64,000 nucleotides of DNA from Pseudomonas mediterranea CFBP 5447 (GTDB lineage Bacteria > Pseudomonadota > Gammaproteobacteria > Pseudomonadales > Pseudomonadaceae): NCBI RefSeq assembly GCF_000774145.1, contig NZ_KN322987.1:1298871-1362870 (forward strand). The letters are read 5' to 3'. Below the pieces are notes generated by a model. The model did not search any database. It was not told the origin of the DNA and saw only the letters and a program-made list of their open reading frames with translations. Both the position numbers and the translations under genes were made by a program. This document shows, piece by piece, positions 51,012 to 60,392 of the stretch; the first letter of the stretch is position 1, and each line of letters opens with the position of its first letter.

Positions 51012-52355
51012 ATGGACAACCCCTCCCAAGCCCTCGAAGCCCCCTCGACCGTCAGCCTGCGCGACGCTTTCTGGTTCTGGCTGAAATTGGGTTTCATCAG
51101 CTTTGGCGGACCGGCGGGACAGATCGCGATCATGCATCAGGAACTGGTGGAGCGTCGGCGCTGGATTTCCGAGCGGCGTTTCCTGCATGCCCTCAACTAC
51201 TGCATGTTGCTGCCGGGCCCCGAAGCCCAGCAGTTGGCGACCTACCTGGGCTGGCTGATGCACCGTGGCCGGGGCGGCGTCATCGCCGGCGCGCTGTTCG
51301 TAATGCCTTCGCTGTTTATCCTCATCACCTTATCCTGGCTGTACGTCGCCTTCGGTGAAGTGCCGGTGGTGGCAGGCGTTTTCTATGGCATCAAGCCCGC
51401 CGTGACGGCAATCGTCGTCCATGCCGCCCACCGCATAGGCTCCCGTGCGCTCCGGAACAGTGGATTGTGGGCAATAGCCATCGCGTCGTTCGCGGCAATA
51501 TTCGCCTTCAATGTCCCCTTCCCGCTGATCGTGCTCGGGGCAGCGGTCATCGGCTATTTCGGTGGCCGCTGGGCGCCGGAGAAATTCAGCCTGGGCGGCC
51601 AGGCGGCCGGACATCGCTCCTTCGGGCCAGCGTTGATCGACGATGACACCCCGACCCCGGACCATGCCCGGTTCAGCACCTTCAGACTCATCCGGTTGGC
51701 TCTCATTGGTGCCTTGCTGTGGATCTTGCCGATGGGCCTGTTGACCCTGATGTTCGGCTGGGAAGGCACGTTCACGCAGATGGCCTGGTTCTTTACCAAA
51801 GCCGCGTTGCTGACTTTCGGCGGTGCCTATGCGGTTTTACCCTACGTGTATCAGGGAGCGGTCGCACACTTCGGCTGGCTGACACCGACTCAGATGATCG
51901 ATGGCCTGGCCCTGGGCGAAACCACCCCAGGCCCCTTGATCATGGTGGTGGCGTTCGTCGGTTTTGTCGGTGGCTATGTCATGCAGGTGTTCGGCCCCGA
52001 ACAGGCCTTTCTCGCCGGTGCCGTTGCGGCCACCCTGGTGACCTGGTTCACCTTCCTGCCTTCGTTTCTGTTCATCCTGGCCGGCGGCCCGTTGGTCGAG
52101 TCGACCCACAACGCCCTGAAGTTCACCGCACCGCTGACGGCGATTACCGCGGCGGTGGTCGGCGTGATCCTCAACCTGGCGTGCTTCTTCGGCTACCACG
52201 TACTCTGGCCCAACGACTTTGCCGGGACGCTGGACTGGCCATCGGCAATCATCGCCCTATTAGCCGCCATTGCATTGTTTCGCTACAAACGTGGCGTGAT
52301 CCAGGTACTGGTGGCGTGCGGGCTGGCCGGGCTGGCGGTGCATCTGTTGCGTTAA
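51012..52355 (+). CDS. chrA: Chromate efflux transporter ChrA
   Basis: This 447-aa membrane protein is made of two homologous CHR halves. The first carries FWLKLGFISFGGPAGQIAIMH (family signature, about residues 17-37) and RRFLHALNYCMLLPGPEAQQ. The second repeats the pattern in FFTKAALLTFGGAYAVLPYV and DGLALGETTPGPLIMV. Long-chain CHR proteins export chromate by the membrane potential. The gene runs convergently into an ArsN2-like acetyltransferase gene and shares its stop with it. No ChrB regulator is seen. Confidence 0.93.
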   Translation: MDNPSQALEAPSTVSLRDAFWFWLKLGFISFGGPAGQIAIMHQELVERRRWISERRFLHALNYCMLLPGPEAQQLATYLGWLMHRGRGGVIAGALFVMPSLFILITLSWLYVAFGEVPVVAGVFYGIKPAVTAIVVHAAHRIGSRALRNSGLWAIAIASFAAIFAFNVPFPLIVLGAAVIGYFGGRWAPEKFSLGGQAAGHRSFGPALIDDDTPTPDHARFSTFRLIRLALIGALLWILPMGLLTLMFGWEGTFTQMAWFFTKAALLTFGGAYAVLPYVYQGAVAHFGWLTPTQMIDGLALGETTPGPLIMVVAFVGFVGGYVMQVFGPEQAFLAGAVAATLVTWFTFLPSFLFILAGGPLVESTHNALKFTAPLTAITAAVVGVILNLACFFGYHVLWPNDFAGTLDWPSAIIALLAAIALFRYKRGVIQVLVACGLAGLAVHLLR

Positions 52356-52783
52356 GAGAGTCGCTTGCTCAGGTAAGTCGCCGAAGCCGGGCACAGACTC
52401 TTGAACTGGACCGTCGAGCTGATTGCCGCAGGCGCCAGCGAACGTTCCTGCACCTGATAACCATGGGCAGCAAAAAAATCGCTGGCGCTTTCAGTCAGCA
52501 AGTGAACCCGCTCCACCCCTTCGTCTTTAGCAAAGGCTTCAAGGGCGGCCAGCACCGCCGCGCCCGTGCCCTGCCCTCGCCGACCCTCAAGGACGACCAA
52601 CGAGCGCAGTAACCGGTCGCCCCCGGCTCCCTCGATCCCGCCAAACGCCACATCACTGTCCTGCTGCCTGAAACTGAAAAACCGCCGGCCGGGCAGGCTC
52701 AGGTCATCCGCAGGCAAACCGGCCAGGATGAGCGCTTCGCGCAAGGGTTCCAGGTCGTCGTGACTCAGTGCTGTCATGCGCAT
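52352..52783 (-). CDS. GNAT acetyltransferase, ArsN2-like
   Basis: This 143-aa GCN5-related acetyltransferase has the acetyl-CoA motif A region VVLEGRRGQGTGAAVLAALE (about 63-82) and the C-terminal pattern QFKSLCPASATYLSK that I associate with the ArsN2 family. ArsN2 members are found in arsenic islands. Here the neighbour is chrA, so a role in oxyanion or stress resistance is possible but unproven. It overlaps the chrA stop by 4 bp. Confidence 0.85.
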   Translation of the reverse strand: MRMTALSHDDLEPLREALILAGLPADDLSLPGRRFFSFRQQDSDVAFGGIEGAGGDRLLRSLVVLEGRRGQGTGAAVLAALEAFAKDEGVERVHLLTESASDFFAAHGYQVQERSLAPAAISSTVQFKSLCPASATYLSKRLS

Positions 52784-52970
52784 GGCTGTCGCTCTTTCAT
52801 CGGTTTCGCACAGGAAACTACGCCACGCCCACCGATTTTCGCAACAACAGGCCGGGAATAAAATTGAACGGCCCGTACCTCACGTCACCTAACTAAGTTC
52901 CTGGCCCTGTCCAGACTCCCACGCCAGATAGGGCCCGAACCCGAAAAGCAACGGCGCAGGTGACCGATCC

Positions 52971-54122
52971 ATGGACTCAAGCTCCCTCGAATTCTTTACC
53001 GACACCCAGCTGCTGGGCATCTCCATCGCCAACTGGCTCCTCGCCCTTGGCGTGATGACCGTGAGCTTCATCGTTGCCAGGGCGAGCATCGGCTTCCTCC
53101 TCAGGAACGTACGGGCCCGGGCGCAGAAGCCCAACGCCTACCTCAGCCACATCGCCGTCGAAGTGCTCTCCAGCACCAGCAACACCCTGTTGTTGCTGGC
53201 CTCGATCCTGATCGGCATCGGCGTGCTGGACTTGCCGGAGCGTTGGCTCAGCCGGGTCAGCAGCCTCTGGTTCGTGGTGGCGGCCCTGCAGATGGGACTC
53301 TGGGCCAACCGGGCCATCGCCCTTGCCCTGTTGCACTATTTCGCCCGCCACAACCACACCGAGATCCATCAGAAAAGTGCCCTGGCGACGTTGAGCCTGT
53401 GGGGCGCGAAGGTATTTCTCTGGGCCATGGTGCTGTTGGCGATGCTCTCCAACCTCGGCGTGAATATCACCGCGTTTATCGCCAGCCTCGGCGTCGGCGG
53501 CATCGCCGTGGCGCTGGCGGTGCAGAACATCCTTGGCGACCTGTTCGCCTCGCTGTCCATTGCCGTGGACAAACCCTTCGAAGTCGGCGATTTCATCGTC
53601 GTCGGATCCCTGGCCGGTACCGTCGAACACGTCGGCCTGAAGACCACGCGAATCCGCAGCCTGGGTGGCGAACAGATCGTGATGGCCAACGCGGAGATGA
53701 TCAGCACCACCATCCAGAACTACAAACGGCTCCAGGAACGGCGCATCGTTTTCGAATTCGCCCTGCCCCTCGACTGCTCCACGGAACAGCTCAAGCAGGT
53801 GCCGGTCATCGTCGAACGCATCATCAAGGCACAGGAAAAGACCCGCTTCGACCGCTCGCACTTTCGCGGCATCGGCCAGAGCGCTCTGGAATTCGAAACG
53901 GTGTATATCGTGCTGGACCCCAGCTACAACATCTACATGGACATCCAGCAGGCGATCAACCTGGGCATGATGGAAGAATTCGCGAAAATCGGCGTGCGCT
54001 TCGCGATTCCTGCGCGGACGGTCCACGTCGCCTCGCTGCCACACATGCCTGCGCAACCTACCGGGGAAAGCGACCACGAGATCCCGACGCGGGCGACGCC
54101 GAAGTATCAGGCGCGGCATTAG
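52971..54122 (+). CDS. Small-conductance mechanosensitive channel family protein (MscS-like)
   Basis: This 383-aa protein has four to five membrane helices (the first at about 15-40). The MscS pore helix and the conserved beta domain follow: GVGGIAVALAVQNILGDLFA (about 175-194), then VGDFIVVG and the TRIRSLGGEQIVMANAEM block (about 222-239). A cytoplasmic C-terminal domain follows. It gates on membrane tension during osmotic downshift, although some relatives export ions or metabolites. It is monocistronic and followed by a REP pair. Confidence 0.92.
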   Translation: MDSSSLEFFTDTQLLGISIANWLLALGVMTVSFIVARASIGFLLRNVRARAQKPNAYLSHIAVEVLSSTSNTLLLLASILIGIGVLDLPERWLSRVSSLWFVVAALQMGLWANRAIALALLHYFARHNHTEIHQKSALATLSLWGAKVFLWAMVLLAMLSNLGVNITAFIASLGVGGIAVALAVQNILGDLFASLSIAVDKPFEVGDFIVVGSLAGTVEHVGLKTTRIRSLGGEQIVMANAEMISTTIQNYKRLQERRIVFEFALPLDCSTEQLKQVPVIVERIIKAQEKTRFDRSHFRGIGQSALEFETVYIVLDPSYNIYMDIQQAINLGMMEEFAKIGVRFAIPARTVHVASLPHMPAQPTGESDHEIPTRATPKYQARH

Positions 54123-54155
54123 TAGCAAGCTGAGATCAAATTCAACCGAAACCCT

Positions 54156-54220
54156 GTGGGAGCGATCAGCCGCCACCGATGCAAAGGACAGGACGCCTTC
54201 GCGAGCAGGCTCGCTCCCAC
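54156..54220. repeat. REP pair, left arm truncated
   Basis: GTGGGAGCGATCAGC (54156) is a broken arm. The right arm TCGCGAGCAGGCTCGCTCCC is intact and ends at 54220. Confidence 0.8.
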
Positions 54221-54351
54221 AGAGAATCGTGGAAGACTGATGTCGAAGCACGCCCGCCCCGACACTCGAAAGCCTTCCCCTGACCCAACGCAACTGAACA
54301 CCTGACCCCATCAGCTAAGCTCATCTGATCACTACGACAGGGAGCATCGAC

Positions 54352-54831
54352 ATGAGCAAGGCAGACGAGCTGGCGGCCAAGCTGAGGCAAACCCGGCAAA
54401 GCCGTGCCGACACGGATAACAATGCCGACCTGGCGATTGAGCATTGGCCCGCCCAAGTCTATGAGCTGTACCACCAGATCGAAACCTGGCTGGCGCCGGT
54501 CTGCGAAGCCGGGTTGACGATTCGGCGCAACCCCACTCACGTGTTCGAAAGCCACTCCAGCGGTTCGACGTACAACTACGCCATTGATCGACTGTTGATG
54601 GAAGGGAACCATCACCGCATCGAGTTCGACCCGATTGCCCGCTTCTCCGCCCATGGAGAGGGCTGTATTGAAATCCACCTGAAGGGGCAGACACGCTGCC
54701 TTCTGCGAACCGTCGGTGAACATGGCGAATCGCGGTGGCATGTCCAGGCGAGCGGACAGCCGCAGCCCGAGCCCATGGCACTGGACGAAGATGCGCTGCT
54801 TGCTCTGGTAGAGGAAGGTCTGGGGCTTTAA
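54352..54831 (+). CDS. Hypothetical protein (159 aa)
   Basis: The protein begins MSKADELAAKLRQTRQSRAD, is soluble and mixed alpha/beta, and has no signal peptide or membrane segment. A central region reads GLTIRRNPTHVFESHSSGST and the C-terminus is acidic. I recognise no domain. The ATG has AGGGAGC upstream at good spacing, and codon use matches the neighbours, so I take it as real. It is convergent with the small gene that follows. Confidence 0.7.
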   Translation: MSKADELAAKLRQTRQSRADTDNNADLAIEHWPAQVYELYHQIETWLAPVCEAGLTIRRNPTHVFESHSSGSTYNYAIDRLLMEGNHHRIEFDPIARFSAHGEGCIEIHLKGQTRCLLRTVGEHGESRWHVQASGQPQPEPMALDEDALLALVEEGLGL

Positions 54832-54841
54832 CCCACGCGAT

Positions 54842-55129
54842 TCAATTACTGGCTTGAGAGGGCAACTGGAGTGTCACGCCGTTGCCAGGTTCAGCGTCCG
54901 GCGCCTTCACTTGCGCTATCGACGGCCTCACCAGATTGTTCAAGGCGTTGTCGATTTCGTCGGCCGCGCCTTGTGCATGTTCGGCATTCGCCCAGCTCCA
55001 ATAGCGATCGGACATCAATCCGCCCACCGCCTGGGCACACAGTTCGTCACTGCAGATACCCATTTTCCCCGCAGCAGCAATAACGGCCATAAGGGCTTGC
55101 TCCAACTGGAAAATTCGTTCGGTAGACAC
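54842..55129 (-). CDS. Hypothetical protein (about 95 aa)
   Basis: The reading frame runs from a GTG at 55129 (MSTERIFQLEQALMAVIAAA) or, less likely, a TTG at 55159. An ATG at 55090 (Met24) is also possible. The protein is helical, with two cysteines (GICSDELC) and the aromatic segment SDRYWSWANAE. No domain is recognised and ribosome sites are weak, so the start is uncertain. It is convergent with the 159-aa gene, and a GTGGCGAGGGAGC repeat lies upstream. Confidence 0.5.
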   Translation of the reverse strand: MSTERIFQLEQALMAVIAAAGKMGICSDELCAQAVGGLMSDRYWSWANAEHAQGAADEIDNALNNLVRPSIAQVKAPDAEPGNGVTLQLPSQASN

Positions 55130-55292
55130 AACTGACGGCTCGATAGATCGCGAAAGCAAAGCTTACCAAGATATCAATAGGCCACCAACCGCAAGCGCTC
55201 AACGGTCACCCGATTGCTCAACCACCTGTGGCGCCGAGGGTGCAAGGCCAGGTGATCGATCAAGAAGCTTGATTCATAGTGACTGGACTTAC

Positions 55293-55388
55293 TGTGGCGA
55301 GGGAGCTTGCTCCCGCTGGGCTACGAAGCAGCCCTTGGAGCTTTTGGGGAGCGCTCCGCACTCCAGCGGGAGCAAGCTCCCTCGCCAC
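55293..55388. repeat. Long inverted repeat of the GTGGCGAGGGAGC family
   Basis: Outer arms GTGGCGAGGGAGCTTGCTCC (55293) and its complement (ending 55388) enclose GGGCTACGAAGCAGCCC and GGAGCGCTCCGCACTCC hairpins. It lies 11 bp beyond the racemase-fusion stop and may act as its terminator. Confidence 0.88.
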
Positions 55389-55398
55389 AACATTCATT

Positions 55399-56901
55399 TC
55401 ATACCTTGCAAGGTTGAAGCATCCGTCGGTGGTCGGTCTTTTCCGCCAAGGCAATGCACTTCAACGCCAGGATCATCGTCGGGTCCACCAGCGCCACTGT
55501 ATGCCCGTTGATTTCAAACGCCTCGCCGTGTTCGAGCACCAGGGGCAGTTCCGTGCATCCCAGAATCAGCACCCCTGCCCCCAGTTCGTACAAGTGCTCG
55601 GCCGCCAGCAGCAACTGTTCCCTGCACAGTCCATCGGTGAACCCGGCCTTGATTCCCCGCGGCCCGTAGATGGCGTCCATGACCATGGCCTGATAATCGA
55701 CCCCCGGCGTCAGGATCTGCAGCCCGGCGCGGCGTGCAGCCTGGTGATAGACCTGGCTCTGTACCGTGCCGGAAGTCGCCAGGAGCCCGATGACCTTGCC
55801 CGCCCCGTGCCGATGCAGGATCCACTCCACCGTCTCGCTCAACATGTTCACGATGGGCACCCGCAGGTTCGTCTGGATGCGTTCGACAAAGGCATGGGCG
55901 GTGTTGCAGGGAATCGCGATGGCATTGACGCCCGCGCTTTCAAGGCGCTTGCAGGTGGCATACATCGCCAGGGTCGGATCGGTTTCACCCCGCAGCAGGT
56001 TGGCCGTCCGATCCGGTATCTGCGGGTTCTGTTCGACCACCATCCGGATATGGTCCTGGTCCCTGTCCGCCAGGGTATGGGCGACCACCTTGGCCATGAA
56101 GTCCACCGTGGCGGCGGGCCCGACGCCGCCCATGATGCCCAGTTTGAAGGTCGCTCGACTTGGCGATGTCCGCTGCTGCGTCGCGAAATCAGCGTAGATC
56201 GAGTTGATGTCCAACACGGCCATGCCACGTCGCTGCAGATCGGTACAAACCAATGAAAGCTCGGTCATGCCGGGCAGTATCACTGTCGCCCCTTGGGCCT
56301 GCAGCGACAGACACGCCTGATGCAAGGCCTCCAGCGGCGCGCCCTCCAGGTGACCGTCCTTGATGCCGTCGAGACCGTACATGGCCTCCATCAAGTTCGA
56401 TTGAGCCTCGGCGTCGGGGTAAACGATCCGGAAATCCTCCGCGAAGTAGCGCTCGAACAAGCCACAGTGGCGCACGAAGTCAGAACCGATGATACCCAGC
56501 GTTGCCCCCGACTGAACGGTACGCCCGACATACCGGGCCAGGGCCGCCATCATGTCCAGCACGGGAATGCCCAGCTCGTCCTCGATTTCGGCACGGAAGG
56601 TATGGCTGGCGAAGCACGGGAGCATCACCGCATCGAAGCCACTTTCCTGGAACGACTTGCACACCTGGAACACATAGAACTTGCGCGACGTCATGCTCGC
56701 ATTCGTGTCCAGGGGCAGTAGCACGTCCTTGAACGGGTGCTGCTCGACCAGAAAATGGTAGCGGCCCTGATCCTCGAGCACCGCCCTGGACTTGAGCAGT
56801 TTGTAGAACAGGTCGCCACCGGCCAGGGAGCCAAGCCCGCCGACGATGCCCAGCTTCCGAACCGCAGGCGTCTGCCGGGTCGACTTCGCTTTCACCTTCA
56901 T
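55399..56901 (-). CDS. Tandem Asp/Glu/hydantoin racemase-family fusion protein
   Basis: This 500-aa protein is made of two amino-acid-racemase domains, 16-245 and 252-490, each starting with a G-I-x-G-G-x-G motif (LGIVGGLGS and LGIMGGVGP). Family enzymes need two cysteines as acid and base. The C-terminal half has both (Cys332 in PCNTAH and Cys449 in GCTEL). The N-terminal half has Cys96 (PCFASH) but Met212 in GMTEL, so it should not racemise. The normal family size is about 230 aa. It is followed upstream by a dicarboxylate/amino-acid symporter gene 12 bp away, and together they probably import and racemise aspartate or glutamate. Confidence 0.85.
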   Translation of the reverse strand: MKVKAKSTRQTPAVRKLGIVGGLGSLAGGDLFYKLLKSRAVLEDQGRYHFLVEQHPFKDVLLPLDTNASMTSRKFYVFQVCKSFQESGFDAVMLPCFASHTFRAEIEDELGIPVLDMMAALARYVGRTVQSGATLGIIGSDFVRHCGLFERYFAEDFRIVYPDAEAQSNLMEAMYGLDGIKDGHLEGAPLEALHQACLSLQAQGATVILPGMTELSLVCTDLQRRGMAVLDINSIYADFATQQRTSPSRATFKLGIMGGVGPAATVDFMAKVVAHTLADRDQDHIRMVVEQNPQIPDRTANLLRGETDPTLAMYATCKRLESAGVNAIAIPCNTAHAFVERIQTNLRVPIVNMLSETVEWILHRHGAGKVIGLLATSGTVQSQVYHQAARRAGLQILTPGVDYQAMVMDAIYGPRGIKAGFTDGLCREQLLLAAEHLYELGAGVLILGCTELPLVLEHGEAFEINGHTVALVDPTMILALKCIALAEKTDHRRMLQPCKV

Positions 56902-56912
56902 GACGTGGCTCC

Positions 56913-58205
56913 CTACACAACCGGAACCGGTTCGGATCGAGACCGGGCGGGGGCTGTGTCACGGTCCTCGGCCACCTCCTCGTGCGGTTCGGATTGAGCG
57001 ACCACCGCCGTTGCAATGCTGTTGCCCACCACGTTGGTCGCCGTGCGTGCCATGTCCAGGAACTGGTCGATGCCGATGATCAACAACAGCCCCGCCTCGG
57101 GAAGATTGAACATCGGCAAGGTGGCCGCGACCACGACCACCGAAGCCCGTGCCACGCCGGCCATGCCTTTGCTGGTAATCATCAGCGTCAGAAGAATCAA
57201 CATCTGCTGAGTGAAACTCAGGTCAATGTTGTAGGCCTGGGCGATGAACAGGATGGCGAAGGCCTGGTACATCATCGAGCCGTCCAGGTTGAAGGAATAA
57301 CCCAGGGGCAATACGAAGCTGGACACGCGCTTGGGCGCGCCGAACTTCTCCAGCGCCTCGATGGTTTTCGGGTAGGCGGATTCACTGCTGGCAGTGGAAA
57401 AGGCCAGGAGAATCGGCTCGCGGATGAGTTTGCCGAGCCGGAACACGGCGCGTCCGAGGCACAGGTAGCCGGCCCCGAACAGCAACGCCCAGAGAATCAG
57501 GATGCCCAGGTAGAACTCGCCGATCAGCTTGCCATAGTCGACCAGCAAGCCAAGCCCCTGGGTGGTGATGGCCGAAGCGATGGCGGCAAACACGCCAATC
57601 GGCGCGAAGGCCATGACGTAGTCGGTGATCTTGAACATCACCTTCGCCAACTCTTCGATAGAGTCCGTGATCCGGGTGTAACCCGCCCGCTTGACGCCAG
57701 CCAGTGCGAAGCCGAAAAACAGCGAGAACACCACGATCTGCAGGATCTCGTTGTTCGCCATGGCTTCGGCGATGCTGCGGGGAAACACGTGGCCGATGAA
57801 CGCCTTGAGACTGAAATCCCCGGTGTTGACCGGCACCGCAGCGGTCGCATGCTGCGCAACGTCCAGGTTCAGCCCGGCGCCCGGTTGAAACAGATTCACC
57901 AGGCCCATCCCGATCAGCAGCGAAACGATCGATGCCGTCACGAACCAGGCCATCGCCCGGGCTCCGATGCGTCCGACGGAACGGGAGTTGCCCATGCTGG
58001 CGATACCGCCGACCAGGGTCGCGAACACCAGAGGTGCAATGATCATCTTGATCATGCGCAGGAAAATGTCGGTGACCATCGAAAAGTAGCCGGCGATCTC
58101 CTTGGCGCTTTGCTCGCTCCCTGCGAAATGGTGACACGCCCAACCCACCAGCACGCCCAGGGCAATGCCCATTGCTATTCGACGTGGGAGCTTATTCTTC
58201 TTCAC
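56913..58205 (-). CDS. Dicarboxylate/amino-acid:cation symporter (GltP/DctA type)
   Basis: This 430-aa member of the DAACS family has the first helix IAMGIALGVLVGWACHHFAG, the HP1 serine-rich motif AFSTASSESAYPKTIEALEKFG (in part, about 280-298), the GYSFNLDGSMMYQAF block in helix 7 and HP2 TSKGMAGVARA. It imports glutamate, aspartate or C4-dicarboxylates with protons or sodium. It is in an operon with the racemase fusion and divergent from a LysR-type gene, so it should be under that regulator. Confidence 0.92.
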   Translation of the reverse strand: MKKNKLPRRIAMGIALGVLVGWACHHFAGSEQSAKEIAGYFSMVTDIFLRMIKMIIAPLVFATLVGGIASMGNSRSVGRIGARAMAWFVTASIVSLLIGMGLVNLFQPGAGLNLDVAQHATAAVPVNTGDFSLKAFIGHVFPRSIAEAMANNEILQIVVFSLFFGFALAGVKRAGYTRITDSIEELAKVMFKITDYVMAFAPIGVFAAIASAITTQGLGLLVDYGKLIGEFYLGILILWALLFGAGYLCLGRAVFRLGKLIREPILLAFSTASSESAYPKTIEALEKFGAPKRVSSFVLPLGYSFNLDGSMMYQAFAILFIAQAYNIDLSFTQQMLILLTLMITSKGMAGVARASVVVVAATLPMFNLPEAGLLLIIGIDQFLDMARTATNVVGNSIATAVVAQSEPHEEVAEDRDTAPARSRSEPVPVV

Positions 58206-58387
58206 GGTGTTGTCCTCAAGTAGTTCTTGGAGTTTTTTTACTTGGCAAGGTCGATTCTAAGGAGCGGCTCGGACGAGATGATGAGTAATCCAGCTACCTT
58301 CATGCGCTTTCGGAATAGTTATGCGAAGGACGCGCTGGGCCGGCTGATTGCGACGTAAACTGGCGCATCTTTAACGGGAGATCGGAC

Positions 58388-59296
58388 ATGCAACTCAAAT
58401 GGCTGGATGACCTGCTGGCGATCGCCGAATGGAAGAACTTCTCCCGCGCCGCCGAAGTCCGTTGCGTGACCCAGTCGGCCTTGTCACGCCGGATCCGCTC
58501 ACTCGAGGAGTGGGTGGGGGTCAAGCTGGTGGACCGCGGCACCTACCCCGTCCAACTGACGGCGGCGGGCGTCACCTTTTGCGAGGAAAGCCGGGACACA
58601 CTGGCCGGCCTGCTGCGGTTGCGTTCGACGCTGCGCGACGTGGAGCGGATGCCGGGTCGCTCCATCCAGATCACCGCGGCCCATAGCCTCTCGATGACCT
58701 TCCTGCCGAAATGGCTCTCCCAGTTCCAGCAGCACAACGAACAGTTCAACGCCCGGGTCGTCGCCGCCAACATCCATGACGCCGTCATCGCCCTCGAAGA
58801 AGGCAATTGCGATTTGATGATGGTCTATCACCATCCGCTCGCCCCCATCCTGCTGGACGCCGAACGCTTCGGCAGCCTGGCCCTCGGCCACGACGCGTTC
58901 ATCCCCTTGTGCGCTCCCAATGCCAAAGGCGAACCGCTGTTCCGCCTGCCCGGCCGCGCCGGCAAACCGGTGCCCCACCTGGCCTACACTGCCACCACCT
59001 TCCTCGGCCGCGTCGCCGACATCGTCATCAAGAACGGCCCCGCGCCGACGGCACTGGAGCGTTGCTACGAGGCCGACATGGCGATGCTGCTGATGCGCAT
59101 GGCGGTAGAAGGCTATGGCGTGGCCTGGTTGCCGCAGAGCGCGGTGGCCGATGAATTGGAGCGAGGGTTGTTGGTCAGGGCTGGGGGCGACGAATGGAGC
59201 ACGCAGCTGGAGATTCGCTCGTACTGTGCGATTGCCAATCGGAACCCGACGATGCGCAAGTTGTGGAAGACGTTGGAGGGGGCTTCGTTGGGCTGA
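58388..59296 (+). CDS. LysR-family transcriptional regulator (HypT/YjiE-like)
   Basis: This 302-aa regulator starts MQLKWLDDLLAIAEWKNFSR with helix-turn-helix at about 18-37 (FSRAAEVRCVTQSALSRRIR) and has a LysR substrate-binding domain at about 90-295. The N-terminus recalls YjiE/HypT, but such regulators are common. It is divergent from the symporter/racemase operon with a 182-bp promoter gap, which is the usual arrangement for a LysR activator of that operon. The co-inducer is probably an amino acid. Confidence 0.92.
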   Translation: MQLKWLDDLLAIAEWKNFSRAAEVRCVTQSALSRRIRSLEEWVGVKLVDRGTYPVQLTAAGVTFCEESRDTLAGLLRLRSTLRDVERMPGRSIQITAAHSLSMTFLPKWLSQFQQHNEQFNARVVAANIHDAVIALEEGNCDLMMVYHHPLAPILLDAERFGSLALGHDAFIPLCAPNAKGEPLFRLPGRAGKPVPHLAYTATTFLGRVADIVIKNGPAPTALERCYEADMAMLLMRMAVEGYGVAWLPQSAVADELERGLLVRAGGDEWSTQLEIRSYCAIANRNPTMRKLWKTLEGASLG

Positions 59297-59384
59297 TCAG
59301 GCCGGTTGGCTTTCCAGGGACAAAAAAGGAGCGCCTTTCGGCTGATGTCAGTCCGTTAAGTATCAGCGACGAGAATCCTCTGGA

Positions 59385-59470
59385 AGCCGAGCTTGCTCGC
59401 GATGGGGGCATGTCAGTCGACAACGGCTTTGACTGATTCACCGCTATCGCGAACAAGCTTGGCTCCCACA
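59385..59470. repeat. Degenerate REP pair
   Basis: GAGCTTGCTCGCGATG (about 59388) and CTATCGCGAACAAGCTTGGC (from 59443) are decayed arms of the main REP family. They lie in the gap between the LysR gene and the acetoacetate-decarboxylase-like gene; nothing else is seen in it. Confidence 0.65.
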
Positions 59471-59556
59471 GGTTGTCACTTGACTTACCCACTGCATCAC
59501 CCGGCAGGCGCCCAAAATGCCCTCCAGACCTCATGACCGAAGGACAGAGCGTTCCC

Positions 59557-60348
59557 TTACTGAGCGTTCTGGAAGCGTGCCGGCTTGCGGAACAGGCGGA
59601 AGTCGTCGAATTTCTGGCCGTAGACGAAAGGCAAGTACGCATCCCGATCAGGCAGGACGTCCAGGCGCGGCACAGTCCAGGTCGACTCGCCCTCGGTGTA
59701 CCAGGCGGTACCGACCGAGACGATTGGAATAGTGTCGAGCGGATCCCACGCCGTACCCTTGAGCTTGAGCGTACCCTTGCCTGCTCGCTTCACCCGGAGA
59801 TGTTCCTGATTCTTCATGCAATTCAGGATCGGGTCATGCTGCAGCCCATAGCCTGAAGAGTGCGGCACCGCCTTGATTTCGAAGTCATAACTTTCGCTGC
59901 TCGAAGGACCCAGGTCCTCTCCGAACTCGGCTTCGATCTCGATCAAGCGTGTACCGTTGCGCTCACAGAAGCCGTATCCTTGAGGCCCATCCCGATAGAC
60001 TTGGGCGATGCCGGTCTTCTTGGCTTCACCCCACATCTCGCGTCCGATCGTCACGGGCATGTCCCCGCTGACAATCAATACCAGCATGGTGGTGCCTTCG
60101 AGCTCCTGGTAGCGGCAATTGAGCGCGATGATGCCGCAATCGAACTCGCCGCACAGTTCGCTCTGCCAACGCGAGACACTGGCGATGGCAGTGGGTGTCG
60201 CCGGCAGATCAAAACACGGTGGCAGCACGGTACGCAGGAACTCAAAGGTGGTTTCGAATTCAATCGAAATCCCTTCGATCGTGCAGCGACCCTGGGCGAG
60301 AATTCTCTGGATTTCCTGAAGCTCTTCTTTCGTTTTCACAAAGCTCAT
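59557..60348 (-). CDS. Acetoacetate decarboxylase family protein
   Basis: This 263-aa protein has the ADC fold with the conserved lysine pair Lys110-Lys111 in REMWGEAKK; in clostridial ADC the first lysine of this pair forms the Schiff base with acetoacetate. Family members decarboxylate acetoacetate or act as aldolase-dehydratases. It is the third gene of an operon with the Hsp31/DJ-1 and Dke1-like cupin genes (44-bp and 34-bp gaps), so a beta-keto or beta-dicarbonyl substrate is expected. The ATG at 60348 is used (MSFVKTKEELQEIQRI); an ATG five codons earlier (60363) is an alternative. The C-terminal half is well conserved in length. Confidence 0.88.
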   Translation of the reverse strand: MSFVKTKEELQEIQRILAQGRCTIEGISIEFETTFEFLRTVLPPCFDLPATPTAIASVSRWQSELCGEFDCGIIALNCRYQELEGTTMLVLIVSGDMPVTIGREMWGEAKKTGIAQVYRDGPQGYGFCERNGTRLIEIEAEFGEDLGPSSSESYDFEIKAVPHSSGYGLQHDPILNCMKNQEHLRVKRAGKGTLKLKGTAWDPLDTIPIVSVGTAWYTEGESTWTVPRLDVLPDRDAYLPFVYGQKFDDFRLFRKPARFQNAQ

Positions 60349-60392
60349 GGCGGTCGTTCCCATAATTGTTTTTGGTTGAAGGCCCTGGTGAA

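Noticed and set aside
51012..52783. Metal-resistance island acquired by transfer
   Set aside because: Base composition and codon use match the neighbours and no mobility gene or repeat boundary surrounds chrA and the acetyltransferase gene.
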